This document shows, piece after piece, positions 52,909-60,696 of a stretch of DNA of 64,000 bases (its first letter is position 1; every line of letters begins with the position of its first letter). This stretch comes from Sphingomonas sp. CCH10-B3. GTDB taxonomy: Bacteria; Pseudomonadota; Alphaproteobacteria; Sphingomonadales; Sphingomonadaceae. The translations under genes and the position numbers were made by a program. The stretch covers positions 1 through 64,000 of the forward strand of contig NZ_LSIJ01000014.1 of assembly GCF_001556185.1 (NCBI RefSeq), in the 5' to 3' direction. The notes beneath the pieces are model-generated. The model was not told the DNA's origin, did not search any database, and saw nothing but the letters and a program-made list of their open reading frames with translations.

Positions 52909-54335
52909 ACAAGCACGTCACCCCCTTTGAGCCCCGGCTGTTCCAGCGGCCCGATGCCCTGCCCAAGGCGATTTCGCCGGGCATGGTCGCGTCGATGCTG
53001 GGGTCGGCGGGCGATCTGGCGTTCGTGCTCGATGCCGCGGGAGTGGTGCTTGACGTCGCGATCAGCGAATCGGGGCTCGCAACGCATGGTTTTGCCGATG
53101 CGATCGGGAAACCCTGGATCGACACCGTCACCGACGAAAGCCGCATCAAGGTAGCCGAGATGCTCGCCGACGCCGCGCGCGGCGTGGCCGGACGCTGGCG
53201 GCAAATCAATCATCCGACGACGAGTGGCGACATTCCGGTCAGGTACATGACCGTGGGTCTGGGCGAGGGGCGGGTGATCGCCATCGGTCGCGACATGCGC
53301 GATGCCGCCGTGCTCCAGCAACGGTTGCTTCAGGCGCAGCAATCGCTTGAGCGTGATTATCTGCGGCTGCGCCAGGCCGAGGCCCGGTACCGGCTGTTGT
53401 TCGATATGGCGACTGAACCCGTGTTGATCGTCGATGCCGCGACAAGGCGGATTCGCGAGGCCAATCCGGCGGCGCACCGGGTGCTTGGCGCCAAGCCCGG
53501 CACGCTGACCGATCAGCCGGTCAGCGGGATCGTGGCGCCCGATCATCGCGAAGCCTTTGTCGCGTATCTCGGTGGCGCCGAAGCGGCCGACGATGTCGCG
53601 CCGATCACTTTGCCGCTGCGCGGCGGCAACGGCGAAATGATGCTCTCCGCGCGGCTGTTTCGGCAGGCGCGGACCGCGATGTTGCTGGTCCGCGTCACGG
53701 CGAAGGAAAAGGACGAGCCGAAGCGACCGGACGGGGACATCCCCTGGGTCGATGTCGTCGAGCGGATGCCCGACGCCTTTGTCCTCACCGACAATGCGCT
53801 CAATATCCTGACCGCCAATGCGTCGTTCATTGAACTTGCGCAATTGCCGTCGCTCGATCGGGCGCGCGGCAATCGGCTCGACAGCTGGCTGGGGCGCCCC
53901 GGCGTCGACGTCGACCTGATCGTCGGCCAGCTGCGCGACCACGGCGCGGTACGCAATGTCGCCTCGGTGCTGCGCGGAGTCGACGGTGGCGTCGAGGAAG
54001 TCGAAGTGTCGGCAGTCGCGGCGCCTTATGGTGACAGTAGCTGCTTCGGCTTCACGATCCGGCTGGTCGGTCGCCGGCTGCGCGACCTGCCGACGGGCGA
54101 CCAGCCGCTGCCCCGCTCGGTCGAGCAGCTGACCGATCTGGTCGGTCGCATGTCGCTCAAGGAAATCGTCCGCGAATCGACCGATTTGATCGAACGGCTG
54201 TGCATCGAAGCGGCGCTTGCGCACACTTCGGACAATCGCGCTTCGGCCGCCGAGATTCTTGGCGTCAGCCGCCAGAGCCTCTATTCAAAGCTGCATCGCC
54301 ACGGACTCGGCAATCTTGTCGGCGACGACGGCTGA
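52905..54335 (+). CDS. ppsR: Photosynthesis repressor PpsR (CrtJ family)
   Basis: 476 residues from a GTG start. PAS-like domains lie at about 30-130, 155-265 and 285-395, with a Gln/Leu-rich helix (AVLQQRLLQAQQSLERDYLRL) between the first two, and a Fis-type helix-turn-helix at the end (ASAAEILGVSRQSLYSKLHRHG). Only two cysteines occur: Cys380 and Cys433, the latter (LIERLCIEAAL) beside the helix-turn-helix, as the redox Cys of Rhodobacter PpsR/CrtJ. It represses bch, crt and puc genes at TGT-N12-ACA boxes under oxygen. The nearest SD (AAGGAG, 52884) is 15 bases from the GTG, which is too far, while the shifted ppaA frame ends in a GTGA overlap with it. Confidence 0.93.
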   Translation: MNKHVTPFEPRLFQRPDALPKAISPGMVASMLGSAGDLAFVLDAAGVVLDVAISESGLATHGFADAIGKPWIDTVTDESRIKVAEMLADAARGVAGRWRQINHPTTSGDIPVRYMTVGLGEGRVIAIGRDMRDAAVLQQRLLQAQQSLERDYLRLRQAEARYRLLFDMATEPVLIVDAATRRIREANPAAHRVLGAKPGTLTDQPVSGIVAPDHREAFVAYLGGAEAADDVAPITLPLRGGNGEMMLSARLFRQARTAMLLVRVTAKEKDEPKRPDGDIPWVDVVERMPDAFVLTDNALNILTANASFIELAQLPSLDRARGNRLDSWLGRPGVDVDLIVGQLRDHGAVRNVASVLRGVDGGVEEVEVSAVAAPYGDSSCFGFTIRLVGRRLRDLPTGDQPLPRSVEQLTDLVGRMSLKEIVRESTDLIERLCIEAALAHTSDNRASAAEILGVSRQSLYSKLHRHGLGNLVGDDG

Positions 54336-54347
54336 CGGCTGAAAGCC

Positions 54348-54366
54348 GACGGCAGCCATTGCCGTC
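54348..54366 (+). terminator. Hairpin after ppsR
   Basis: GACGGCA-gccat-TGCCGTC forms a perfect 7-bp stem 12 bases after the ppsR stop. There is no T-run. It separates ppsR from the bchG promoter region. Confidence 0.45.
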
Positions 54367-54384
54367 GCGTGAATGGACAGCGAC

Positions 54385-54402
54385 TGTCCAAAAATACTGA
54401 CA
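54385..54402. promoter_or_regulatory. PpsR-type operator upstream of bchG
   Basis: TGTCCAAAAATACTGACA is a full match to TGTC-N10-GACA, 42 bases before bchG. Its left half also takes part in a perfect inverted repeat TGGACAG-cga-CTGTCCA (54374-54390), which could hold a second overlapping protein contact. Confidence 0.8.
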
Positions 54403-54409
54403 ATCTTGA

Positions 54410-54438
54410 TTGACGCTTGAGTTTGTCAGGCATAGCCT
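54410..54438 (+). promoter_or_regulatory. Candidate bchG promoter
   Basis: TTGACG, 17 bases, TAGCCT. The -10 element is identical to the one proposed for ppaA (51843) and shares the preceding CAGGC. Its position 6 bases before the bchG ATG would put the start of transcription at or beside the start codon, and no SD sequence is visible, so the mRNA may be leaderless. Confidence 0.35.
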
Positions 54439-54444
54439 CACCTT

Positions 54445-55353
54445 ATGGCTCGAAGCTCCGCCACGCTTGCCTTTGCGCCGCCGCCGCGGCTGCGCGACGT
54501 GGTGGAATTGCTCAAGCCGATCACCTGGTTCCCGCCGATCTGGGCGTTCATGTGCGGCGTCGTCTCGTCGGGCGAAGCATGGGGCCCGCGACTGCCGTTC
54601 ATCATCCTCGGCTTCCTGCTGACCGGCCCCTTGGTGTGCGGCACCAGCCAGGCGATCAACGACTGGTTCGACCGGCACGTCGATGCGATCAACCAACCCG
54701 ACCGGCCGATCCCGTCAGGGCGGATCGCGGGGAATTGGGGGCTGCGGATCGCCATTATCGGCTCGCTGCTGTCGGCTGCTGCATCGCTGCTGGCAGGCCC
54801 TTGGGTGTTCGGCGCGACCTGCCTCGCGCTGGCGGCTGCTTGGGCCTATAGCGCGCCGCCGTTTCGCGCCAAGATGAGCGGCATCTGGGGGCCGGGTCTG
54901 GTCGCGATCAGCTATGAAGGCCTGACCTGGTTCACCGGTGCGAGCGTGATGGCGGGCGGGCTGCCGTCGGCGCCGGTGCTCGCGGTGTTGCTGCTCTACA
55001 GCCTCGGCGCGCATGGCATCATGACGCTCAATGATTTCAAGGCGGTCGAGGGCGACCGCGCGATGGGTATCCGCTCGCTCCCCGCCACGCTCGGCATCGA
55101 CCGCGCGGCGCGCGTCGCCTGTTGGGTGATGGCCGTACCGCAGGCAGTGGTGATCGCGATCCTGTTCCAGCTCGATCATTTCGGCGCCGCAGCAATCGTA
55201 ACGGTGTTGCTGGTCGCGCAACTGGTGCTGATGCGCCGCCTGCTAGCCGATCCGGTCGGCAACACGCCGTGGTACAATGCGACCGGCACGACGCTGTCGG
55301 TGCTGGGAATGCTTGCCTCGGCACTGGGCCTTGGCGGCGTGCTGCCGATATGA
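54445..55353 (+). CDS. bchG: Bacteriochlorophyll synthase (UbiA-family prenyltransferase)
   Basis: 302 residues with eight or nine membrane helices. The Asp-rich prenyl-diphosphate motifs NDWFDRHVDAINQPDRPIPSG and NDFKAVEGDRAMGIRSLP are intact, and ELLKPITWFPPIWAFMCGVVSSG is BchG-specific. It esterifies bacteriochlorophyllide with geranylgeranyl (or phytyl) diphosphate in the inner membrane. The following gene overlaps by 4 bases. A PpsR box lies upstream. Confidence 0.96.
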   Translation: MARSSATLAFAPPPRLRDVVELLKPITWFPPIWAFMCGVVSSGEAWGPRLPFIILGFLLTGPLVCGTSQAINDWFDRHVDAINQPDRPIPSGRIAGNWGLRIAIIGSLLSAAASLLAGPWVFGATCLALAAAWAYSAPPFRAKMSGIWGPGLVAISYEGLTWFTGASVMAGGLPSAPVLAVLLLYSLGAHGIMTLNDFKAVEGDRAMGIRSLPATLGIDRAARVACWVMAVPQAVVIAILFQLDHFGAAAIVTVLLVAQLVLMRRLLADPVGNTPWYNATGTTLSVLGMLASALGLGGVLPI

Positions 55354-56654
55354 AGCCGCTCGGCTGGATCGGCATCGCCCGGCTGGGGCTGGTGCAATTT
55401 TCGATCGGCGCGGTCGTGATGCTGTCGTCGTCGCTGCTCAACCGGCTGATGGTGGTTGAATATGGACTGCCGGCAGCGGTGCCTGCAGGGCTGGTCGCAT
55501 GGCATTACGCCGTGCAGCTCTCGCGTCCCGTTTGGGGGCATGGCTCCGACCGCGGCCACCGGCGCACGCCGTGGATCATCGGCGGCATGGTGTTGCTGGC
55601 GGGCGGGGCGATGCTGGCAGTCGCATCGCTCGGCGAACTCGGGCGCGGAAGCGTGCTCGGTTTTGCGATGGCAATCCTTGCCTTCACGATCATCGGCGCG
55701 GGCGTCGGCGCGGCAGGCACGTCGCTGCTCGCCCTGCTGGCAACACGGACGGCGCCCGAACGGCGCGCGGCGGCGGCTGCGATCACCTGGATCATGATGA
55801 TCGTCGGCATCGTCATTACCGCAGGCGTTGCCGGGCGGCTGATCGATCCCTTTACCCCGGCGCGACTCATGCTGGTGGCGGGCGGCATTACAGGCGGCGC
55901 GGTCCTGGTCTCGCTGATCGGCGTGTGGGGCGTCGAAGGCAGGGCGCTGGCGAGCGCGTCCGCCGCCGACGCACCACCCACGCAGTCGTTCGTCGAGGCA
56001 GTGCGCGAAATGCTCGCCGAACCCGAGGCGCGCCACTTCACGGGCTTCGTCTTTCTCGCGATGCTCGCTTATTCGATGCAGGATCTGGTGCTCGAGCCCT
56101 TTGCCGGGCTCGTTTTCGGCATGACGCCGGGCCAGTCGACCCAGCTTTCGGGAACGCAGCATAGCGGGGTGCTGCTGGGCATGATTCTGGTGGGCGTCGG
56201 CGCGAGCGCCTTTGGCGGCGGCAGCCCGCGCGTGCTGCGGCGTTGGATCGTCGGCGGCTGCGTCGGCTCGGCGCTGGCGCTGGTCGGGTTGGGGCTTGCC
56301 GCGCGTGCCGGGCCAGGCTGGCCGCTGACGGCGAATATCTGGGTGCTCGGCTTTGCCAATGGCGTGTTCGCCGTCGCCGCGATCGGCGCGATGATGAGCC
56401 TTGCCGGCGCCGCCGGACCGCAGCGCGAGGGCGTGCGGATGGGCGTCTGGGGCGCGGCGCAGGCAATCGCCTTCGGACTTGGCGGGCTGACCGGGGCGGT
56501 CGGCGTCGACATCGCGCGCGCGGTCGCAAAGGCCGATGCGCCTGCGTTCACGCTCGTCTTCGCGTGCGAAGGAGCATTGTTTCTTGCGGCGGCATGGCTC
56601 GCCGTGGGCGTCGGGCGCGGGGCGATTGCCCGCCAACGGAGGGCTTTGGCATGA
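55350..56654 (+). CDS. BCD-family MFS protein (Orf428/PucC-like) between bchG and bchP
   Basis: 434 residues, about 12 membrane helices. GLVQFSIGAVVMLSSSLLNRLMVVEYGLPAAVPAG, WGHGSDRGHRRTPWIIGG and MQDLVLEPFAGLVFGMTPGQST mark it as the Orf428 branch of the LhaA/PucC family, always found between bchG and bchP. It is thought to move or deliver bacteriochlorophyll. It overlaps bchG and bchP by 4 bases each, so the three membrane steps (tail attachment, handling, tail reduction) are co-translated. Confidence 0.92.
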   Translation: MKPLGWIGIARLGLVQFSIGAVVMLSSSLLNRLMVVEYGLPAAVPAGLVAWHYAVQLSRPVWGHGSDRGHRRTPWIIGGMVLLAGGAMLAVASLGELGRGSVLGFAMAILAFTIIGAGVGAAGTSLLALLATRTAPERRAAAAAITWIMMIVGIVITAGVAGRLIDPFTPARLMLVAGGITGGAVLVSLIGVWGVEGRALASASAADAPPTQSFVEAVREMLAEPEARHFTGFVFLAMLAYSMQDLVLEPFAGLVFGMTPGQSTQLSGTQHSGVLLGMILVGVGASAFGGGSPRVLRRWIVGGCVGSALALVGLGLAARAGPGWPLTANIWVLGFANGVFAVAAIGAMMSLAGAAGPQREGVRMGVWGAAQAIAFGLGGLTGAVGVDIARAVAKADAPAFTLVFACEGALFLAAAWLAVGVGRGAIARQRRALA

Positions 56655-57826
56655 AGCATGATTTCGATGTCGTCGTGGTTGGCGGCGGCCCCTCGGGCGC
56701 GACTGCCGCGACCGATCTGGCTCGGGCGGGCCACCATGTCCTGCTGCTCGACCGTGCAGGGAGGATCAAGCCGTGCGGCGGTGCCATTCCGCCCCGGCTG
56801 ATCAAGGATTTCGACATTCCCGACCACCTGCTGGTCGCCAAGGCAACCGCCGCGCGCATGATCGCGCCATCGGCAAAGGCGGTCGAAATGCCGGTCGGCG
56901 ACGGCTTCGTCGGCATGGTCGATCGCGACGTGTTCGACGAATGGCTGCGCGCGCGCGCGGCGCTGGCTGGGGCCGAGCGGCGCACGGGCACGTTCGACCG
57001 GATCGAGCGCGACGCCGACGGCACTGCCGTGATCGTCTACACCGAAGCACGCGGCGGGCAGGAGCAACGCGTCCGCACGCGTGCCGTTATCGGCTGCGAC
57101 GGCGCGCGATCGGGCGTCGCGCGGCACGCGATCAAGGGCGCGCGCACCAAATTCGTCTTTGCCTATCATGAAATCGTTCGCGCACCCGCCGAACATTATG
57201 ATTTCCGGCCCGAACGCTGCGATGTCGTCTATCAAGGTGCGATCTCGCCCGATTTCTACGGCTGGGTGTTCCCGCACGGCGAGACCGCGAGCATTGGCGT
57301 CGGCAGCGCCAACAAGGGTTTTGCCCTGCGCGACTCGTGCGCGCGGCTGCGGGCGCAAAGCGGGCTGGCCGGCTGTGAGACGATCCGCCGTGAAGGCGCG
57401 CCGATCCCGCTCAAGCCTTTGTCGCGCTGGGACAATGGCCGCGATGTCGTGGTCGCAGGCGATGCAGCGGGCGTCGTCGCGCCGGCATCGGGCGAGGGGA
57501 TATACTACGCAATGAGCTGCGGCCGCCTCGCCGCCGAAGCCGTCACCCAATTCCTCGCCACCGGCAAGCCCGCCGCGCTGCGGCAGGCACGCAAGCGCTT
57601 CATGCGCGCACATGGCCGGGTCTTCTGGGTGCTCGGCATCATGCAGCACTTCTGGTACCGCAGCGACAAGCGCCGCGAGCGCTTTGTCACCATTTGCGAG
57701 GACAAGGACGTGCAGCGGCTGACCTGGCAGGCCTATATGAACAAGGAACTCGTGCGCGCCGAGCCGATGGCGCATGTGCGCGTGTTCGTGAAGGACATGG
57801 GTCATTTGCTGGGGCTGACTGCCTGA
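56651..57826 (+). CDS. bchP: Geranylgeranyl reductase
   Basis: 391 residues. N-terminal FAD Rossmann motif VVVVGGGPSGATAATDLARAG, then RIKPCGGAIPPRLIKDF with the conserved Cys-Gly-Gly, GCDGARSGVAR, and VVVAGDAAGVVAPASGEGIYYAM (second FAD contact). It reduces three double bonds of the geranylgeranyl tail to phytyl using NADPH. Start at 56651 overlaps the previous gene by 4 bases. Confidence 0.95.
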   Translation: MKHDFDVVVVGGGPSGATAATDLARAGHHVLLLDRAGRIKPCGGAIPPRLIKDFDIPDHLLVAKATAARMIAPSAKAVEMPVGDGFVGMVDRDVFDEWLRARAALAGAERRTGTFDRIERDADGTAVIVYTEARGGQEQRVRTRAVIGCDGARSGVARHAIKGARTKFVFAYHEIVRAPAEHYDFRPERCDVVYQGAISPDFYGWVFPHGETASIGVGSANKGFALRDSCARLRAQSGLAGCETIRREGAPIPLKPLSRWDNGRDVVVAGDAAGVVAPASGEGIYYAMSCGRLAAEAVTQFLATGKPAALRQARKRFMRAHGRVFWVLGIMQHFWYRSDKRRERFVTICEDKDVQRLTWQAYMNKELVRAEPMAHVRVFVKDMGHLLGLTA

Positions 57827-57828
57827 GC

Positions 57829-58320
57829 ATGTCGAAGCCAATGCCGCGCCTCTGGATGTTCCCGATCGTCGTCGGCGGCTTGGTGGCTGCGCTGGTCGCG
57901 ATCATGGGACTGACGATCGCGCTGCCCGACGCTTGGTATCACCAGCTCGTGCTGCCGCGCTGGGCGCCGCGCGACGATGTGTTCGGGCTGGTGTGGATGA
58001 TCGTCTATGGAGTCACCGCGATTGCCGTCGTCACCGGCTGGCGAGCGATGCCGACGCGCGAAGGTGACTGGCTGATCGGCTTGTTCGCGACCTCGGGCTT
58101 CCTCAACATATTGTGGAGCCTGTTGTTCTACCGCCTCCACCGACCCGACTGGTCGCAGGTCGAAGTGATCCTGTTCTGGATTTCGGCGCTGGCGCTGGTC
58201 GTGCACAGCTGGCGCTGGTCGATCACGGCGGCGCTGATGTTCATGCCCTATCTCGGCTGGGTGACGTTCACCGGCTATCTCAATCTGGTGATCGTGCGGC
58301 TGAACGGTCCGTTCGGCTGA
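57829..58320 (+). CDS. tspO: TspO/MBR-family tryptophan-rich sensory protein
   Basis: 163 residues with five membrane helices and many tryptophans. Family blocks: LVLPRWAPRDDVFGLVWMIVYG (here APR where APP is usual), SGFLNILWSLLFYRLHRPDWSQVE and MPYLGWVTFTGYLNLVIVRLN. TspO binds porphyrins and in Rhodobacter sphaeroides lowers photosynthesis gene expression under oxygen. It starts 2 bases after bchP stops, so it is co-transcribed with the late bacteriochlorophyll genes. Confidence 0.92.
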   Translation: MSKPMPRLWMFPIVVGGLVAALVAIMGLTIALPDAWYHQLVLPRWAPRDDVFGLVWMIVYGVTAIAVVTGWRAMPTREGDWLIGLFATSGFLNILWSLLFYRLHRPDWSQVEVILFWISALALVVHSWRWSITAALMFMPYLGWVTFTGYLNLVIVRLNGPFG

Positions 58321-58352
58321 GCCGCACCTCGCCATCTCGGATGGCAGACAGC

Positions 58353-58383
58353 AAAAAGGGCGGACCTGTCGCCAGGCCCGCCC
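58353..58383 (-). terminator. Terminator of the cytochrome c gene
   Basis: GGGCGGACC (58358-58366) and GGCCCGCCC (58375-58383) pair with one mismatch. Read on the minus strand the stem is followed by TTTTT, 22 bases after the cytochrome c stop. It may also stop the tspO transcript from the other side. Confidence 0.7.
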
Positions 58384-58405
58384 CGTCTGTTCGTGATCGA
58401 GTGAC

Positions 58406-58951
58406 TTACTTGAGCGTCGACAGATAAGCGATCGTGTCGGCGCGCTGCTGCGGGTCGGGCATGCCCGGATAGGTCATCTTGGTGCCCGGAACCACGCGCT
58501 GCGGCTTTTCGAGATACTGGAACAGCTTTTCGGGCGTCCAGGTGATGCCGCTGTTCTTGTTGGCTGCCGAATAGGTGTAGCCTTCGACCGTGCCGGCCGC
58601 GCGACCCACGATCCCCTTCAGCATCGGGCCGATCATGTTTTTGTCGGGCGCATGGCAAACCTTGCACGCGATGAAGGCCTTCTCGCCCTTCGCAGCATCG
58701 CCCGTGAACGAAGCGAACTTCGCGCCCGACAGCGTGTCGGTGTTATCCGCGGCAACTGCGCCAGCGGCGGGAGCGGCTGCGGGTGCTGCCGTGTTGGCAG
58801 TCGCTTCCGGCGCCGCAGCGGCAGTGGGCTCAGCGGCCGGCGTGCTGGCAGTTTCTTCGGCCGGCTTCTGCGAGCATGCGGCCAACGCAAAAACCGACAG
58901 AGCCACGCCAAATGCGATCCGGCCCATCGGCGTCGACGATTGTGAGTGCAT
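58406..58951 (-). CDS. Lipid-anchored class I cytochrome c
   Basis: 181 residues. Lipobox LAAC with the modified Cys26, then a 45-residue Ala/Pro/Thr/Glu linker, then a class I cytochrome c domain: KGEKAFIACKVCH with CxxCH at 96-100, GPMLKGIVGRAAG, and axial Met159 in PGTKMTYPGM. The domain is like cytochrome c2/c552 of sphingomonads. As a tethered carrier it could reduce the photo-oxidised reaction centre or pass electrons from bc1 to an oxidase. It lies next to the cluster, and a PpsR-type box is 65 bases upstream of the ATG. AGGAG precedes the chosen start. Confidence 0.88.
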   Translation of the reverse strand: MHSQSSTPMGRIAFGVALSVFALAACSQKPAEETASTPAAEPTAAAAPEATANTAAPAAAPAAGAVAADNTDTLSGAKFASFTGDAAKGEKAFIACKVCHAPDKNMIGPMLKGIVGRAAGTVEGYTYSAANKNSGITWTPEKLFQYLEKPQRVVPGTKMTYPGMPDPQQRADTIAYLSTLK

Positions 58952-59015
58952 CTTGTCCTGCTCCTACCCATTCAAGCCGGCGATCCCGGCGAAAACACTC
59001 GCTGATTCGGTCAAG

Positions 59016-59033
59016 TGTTGCCGCACCGATACA
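59016..59033. promoter_or_regulatory. PpsR-type box upstream of the cytochrome c gene
   Basis: TGTTGCCGCACCGATACA fits TGT-N12-ACA but not the extended TGTC-N10-GACA. It lies 65 bases before the cytochrome c start and 108 before the divergent lipid kinase. Chance matches to the short consensus are expected a few times in a window this size, so context is the main support. Confidence 0.45.
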
Positions 59034-59140
59034 CCGATTCGCGCGACAGCAAAATTCACTTCGCATCATCCTGACTACGGGCTTAAGGCCTGATCGGCGC
59101 CCACGGACCCAAAACCGGGGTTCGCGCGTTGGGGCGCGCT

Positions 59141-59968
59141 ATGGCAAGATTCTGGTTGATCACGAATTCCGCCTCGGGCTCGACGAGCGACGACCAGCAG
59201 GCCGCACTGCTGCAGCGGCTTCAAGAGCGGGGCTTTACCAAGGCCGGGGTGACCAACTTTCCCGATGATCCATTGCCCAGCATCGATGAACTGGATCAGG
59301 CCGGGGTCACGCTTGCCGTTCTCTATGCCGGCGACGGCACGATCAATGCGGCGATCCGCACGCTCGATTGCTGGCGCGGTGCCGTGTTGATTCTGCCCGG
59401 CGGGACAATGAACCTGCTTGCCCGCACGCTGCATGGGGATGCCGATTTGCTGACCATCATCGATCGCGCGGATGTCTACGCGCCACGCGTCGCCTTGCCT
59501 GTCGTCGAGGCCGGGGAGGCGCATGCCTTTGTCGGCTTGCTGCTGGGGCCGGCGGCGAACTGGGCACATGCGCGCGAAGCCGTGCGCGCAGGCCGGATCC
59601 GCGCCATGTTCCGCGCCGTCGCGCATGCATGGCGTCGCACTTTTGGGCGCGGTATTCGCGTCATCGGTGCCGATGGGCTGCCGCGCCAGGCACAGGCAGT
59701 GTTCGTGCAGGCGGACCGCGACAAGCTGCGCGTCGCCGCGATCGATGCGCGCGACTGGCGAACGATATTGGCGCTCGGCTGGGAATGGATCACGGGCGAC
59801 TGGATCAATGCAGCGGCGGTGCACGAGGTGCGTGCGCACACGCTGCGTACTGCCGAACGGCGCCCGGTACTCGCGCTGTTCGACGGCGAACCGGTGAAGC
59901 TGTCGCCCGACGTCACGATTCGCGCTGGCCGCACCGCGCCGCTGTTCGTGCAGACGCGCGTGGGGTGA
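59141..59968 (+). CDS. Diacylglycerol/lipid kinase-family protein
   Basis: 275 residues. DAGK catalytic domain: WLITNSASGSTS (nucleotide loop), VLYAGDGTINAAIRTL (GDGT), and ILPGGTMNLLARTL (PGGTxN). The C-terminal beta domain ends FDGEPVKLSPDVTIRAG. It likely phosphorylates a lipid at the membrane. The N-terminus MARFWLITNSASG is the natural start. The stop shares a base with the next ATG (TGATG), so it forms a two-gene unit with the phosphoesterase. Confidence 0.82.
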   Translation: MARFWLITNSASGSTSDDQQAALLQRLQERGFTKAGVTNFPDDPLPSIDELDQAGVTLAVLYAGDGTINAAIRTLDCWRGAVLILPGGTMNLLARTLHGDADLLTIIDRADVYAPRVALPVVEAGEAHAFVGLLLGPAANWAHAREAVRAGRIRAMFRAVAHAWRRTFGRGIRVIGADGLPRQAQAVFVQADRDKLRVAAIDARDWRTILALGWEWITGDWINAAAVHEVRAHTLRTAERRPVLALFDGEPVKLSPDVTIRAGRTAPLFVQTRVG

Positions 59969-60696
59969 TGGCGACGCTGTTCCATGTCAGCGACATCCAT
60001 TTCGGCGCCGAGGATCGCGCCGCGATCGACTGGTTCGTGGCAACGACGCGCGCAGAACAGCCCGATGCAGTGGTGGTGACCGGCGATTTGACGATGCGGG
60101 CGCGTCACGCCGAGTTCGCCGTCGCTTCCCGATGGCTCGAAAGCCTGGGGCGGCCGGTAACGGTGGAAGTCGGCAATCACGATTTGCCCTATTTCAATCC
60201 GTTCGCGCGCTTCCTTCAGCCCTATGCGCGCTATCGACGGTTCGAACGACTGGTCGAACGCCCGCTGGAGATTGCCGGCGTCGCTATAGTTCCTTTGCGC
60301 ACCACCGCGCGCTTTCAGTGGCGGCTCGACTGGTCGAAGGGGCATGTCAGTAGCGCCGAACTGGCGGGAACGGTGCAGCAGGCCGAGGCACTGGCACGCG
60401 ATTGCTTCACTATCGTCGCGGCGCACCACCCGCTGGTCGAGGCCGGGACGCGCGGCACCGCGCACACGCGCGGCGGCGCAGCGGCGCTGGAACGGCTGGC
60501 GATGGCGGGGGTTCGCGCGGTGCTATCGGGCCATGTCCATGATCCGTTCGATCGCATCGTCGATCTTGGTGCGCAGCGGATACGGCTGATCGGCGCAGGC
60601 ACCTTGTCGGCACGGATCCGCAGCACGCCGCCTTCGTTCAACGAACTGCGCGTGGCGGGCTGCGATGTCGACGTGAAGGTACGAACAATGGCTTAG
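59968..60696 (+). CDS. Calcineurin-like metallophosphoesterase
   Basis: 242 residues. Dinuclear metal motifs: FHVSDIHFG (D-x-H), VVVTGDLTMRARH (GD), VEVGNHDLPYF (GNHD), VAAHHPLVEAG (H) and LSGHVHDPFD (GHxH). It would hydrolyse a phosphomonoester or diester; class III cAMP phosphodiesterase-like proteins and UDP-sugar pyrophosphatases share the fold. It is translationally coupled to the lipid kinase, which suggests a lipid phosphate substrate, but this is inference. Its stop codon overlaps that of the convergent VOC gene. Confidence 0.85.
   Translation: MATLFHVSDIHFGAEDRAAIDWFVATTRAEQPDAVVVTGDLTMRARHAEFAVASRWLESLGRPVTVEVGNHDLPYFNPFARFLQPYARYRRFERLVERPLEIAGVAIVPLRTTARFQWRLDWSKGHVSSAELAGTVQQAEALARDCFTIVAAHHPLVEAGTRGTAHTRGGAAALERLAMAGVRAVLSGHVHDPFDRIVDLGAQRIRLIGAGTLSARIRSTPPSFNELRVAGCDVDVKVRTMA

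Noticed and set aside
53400-54335. PpsR as an NtrC-like activator
   Set aside because: It has PAS domains and a Fis-type helix-turn-helix but no AAA+ domain, and it lies in the photosynthesis cluster, so the PpsR/CrtJ assignment stands.
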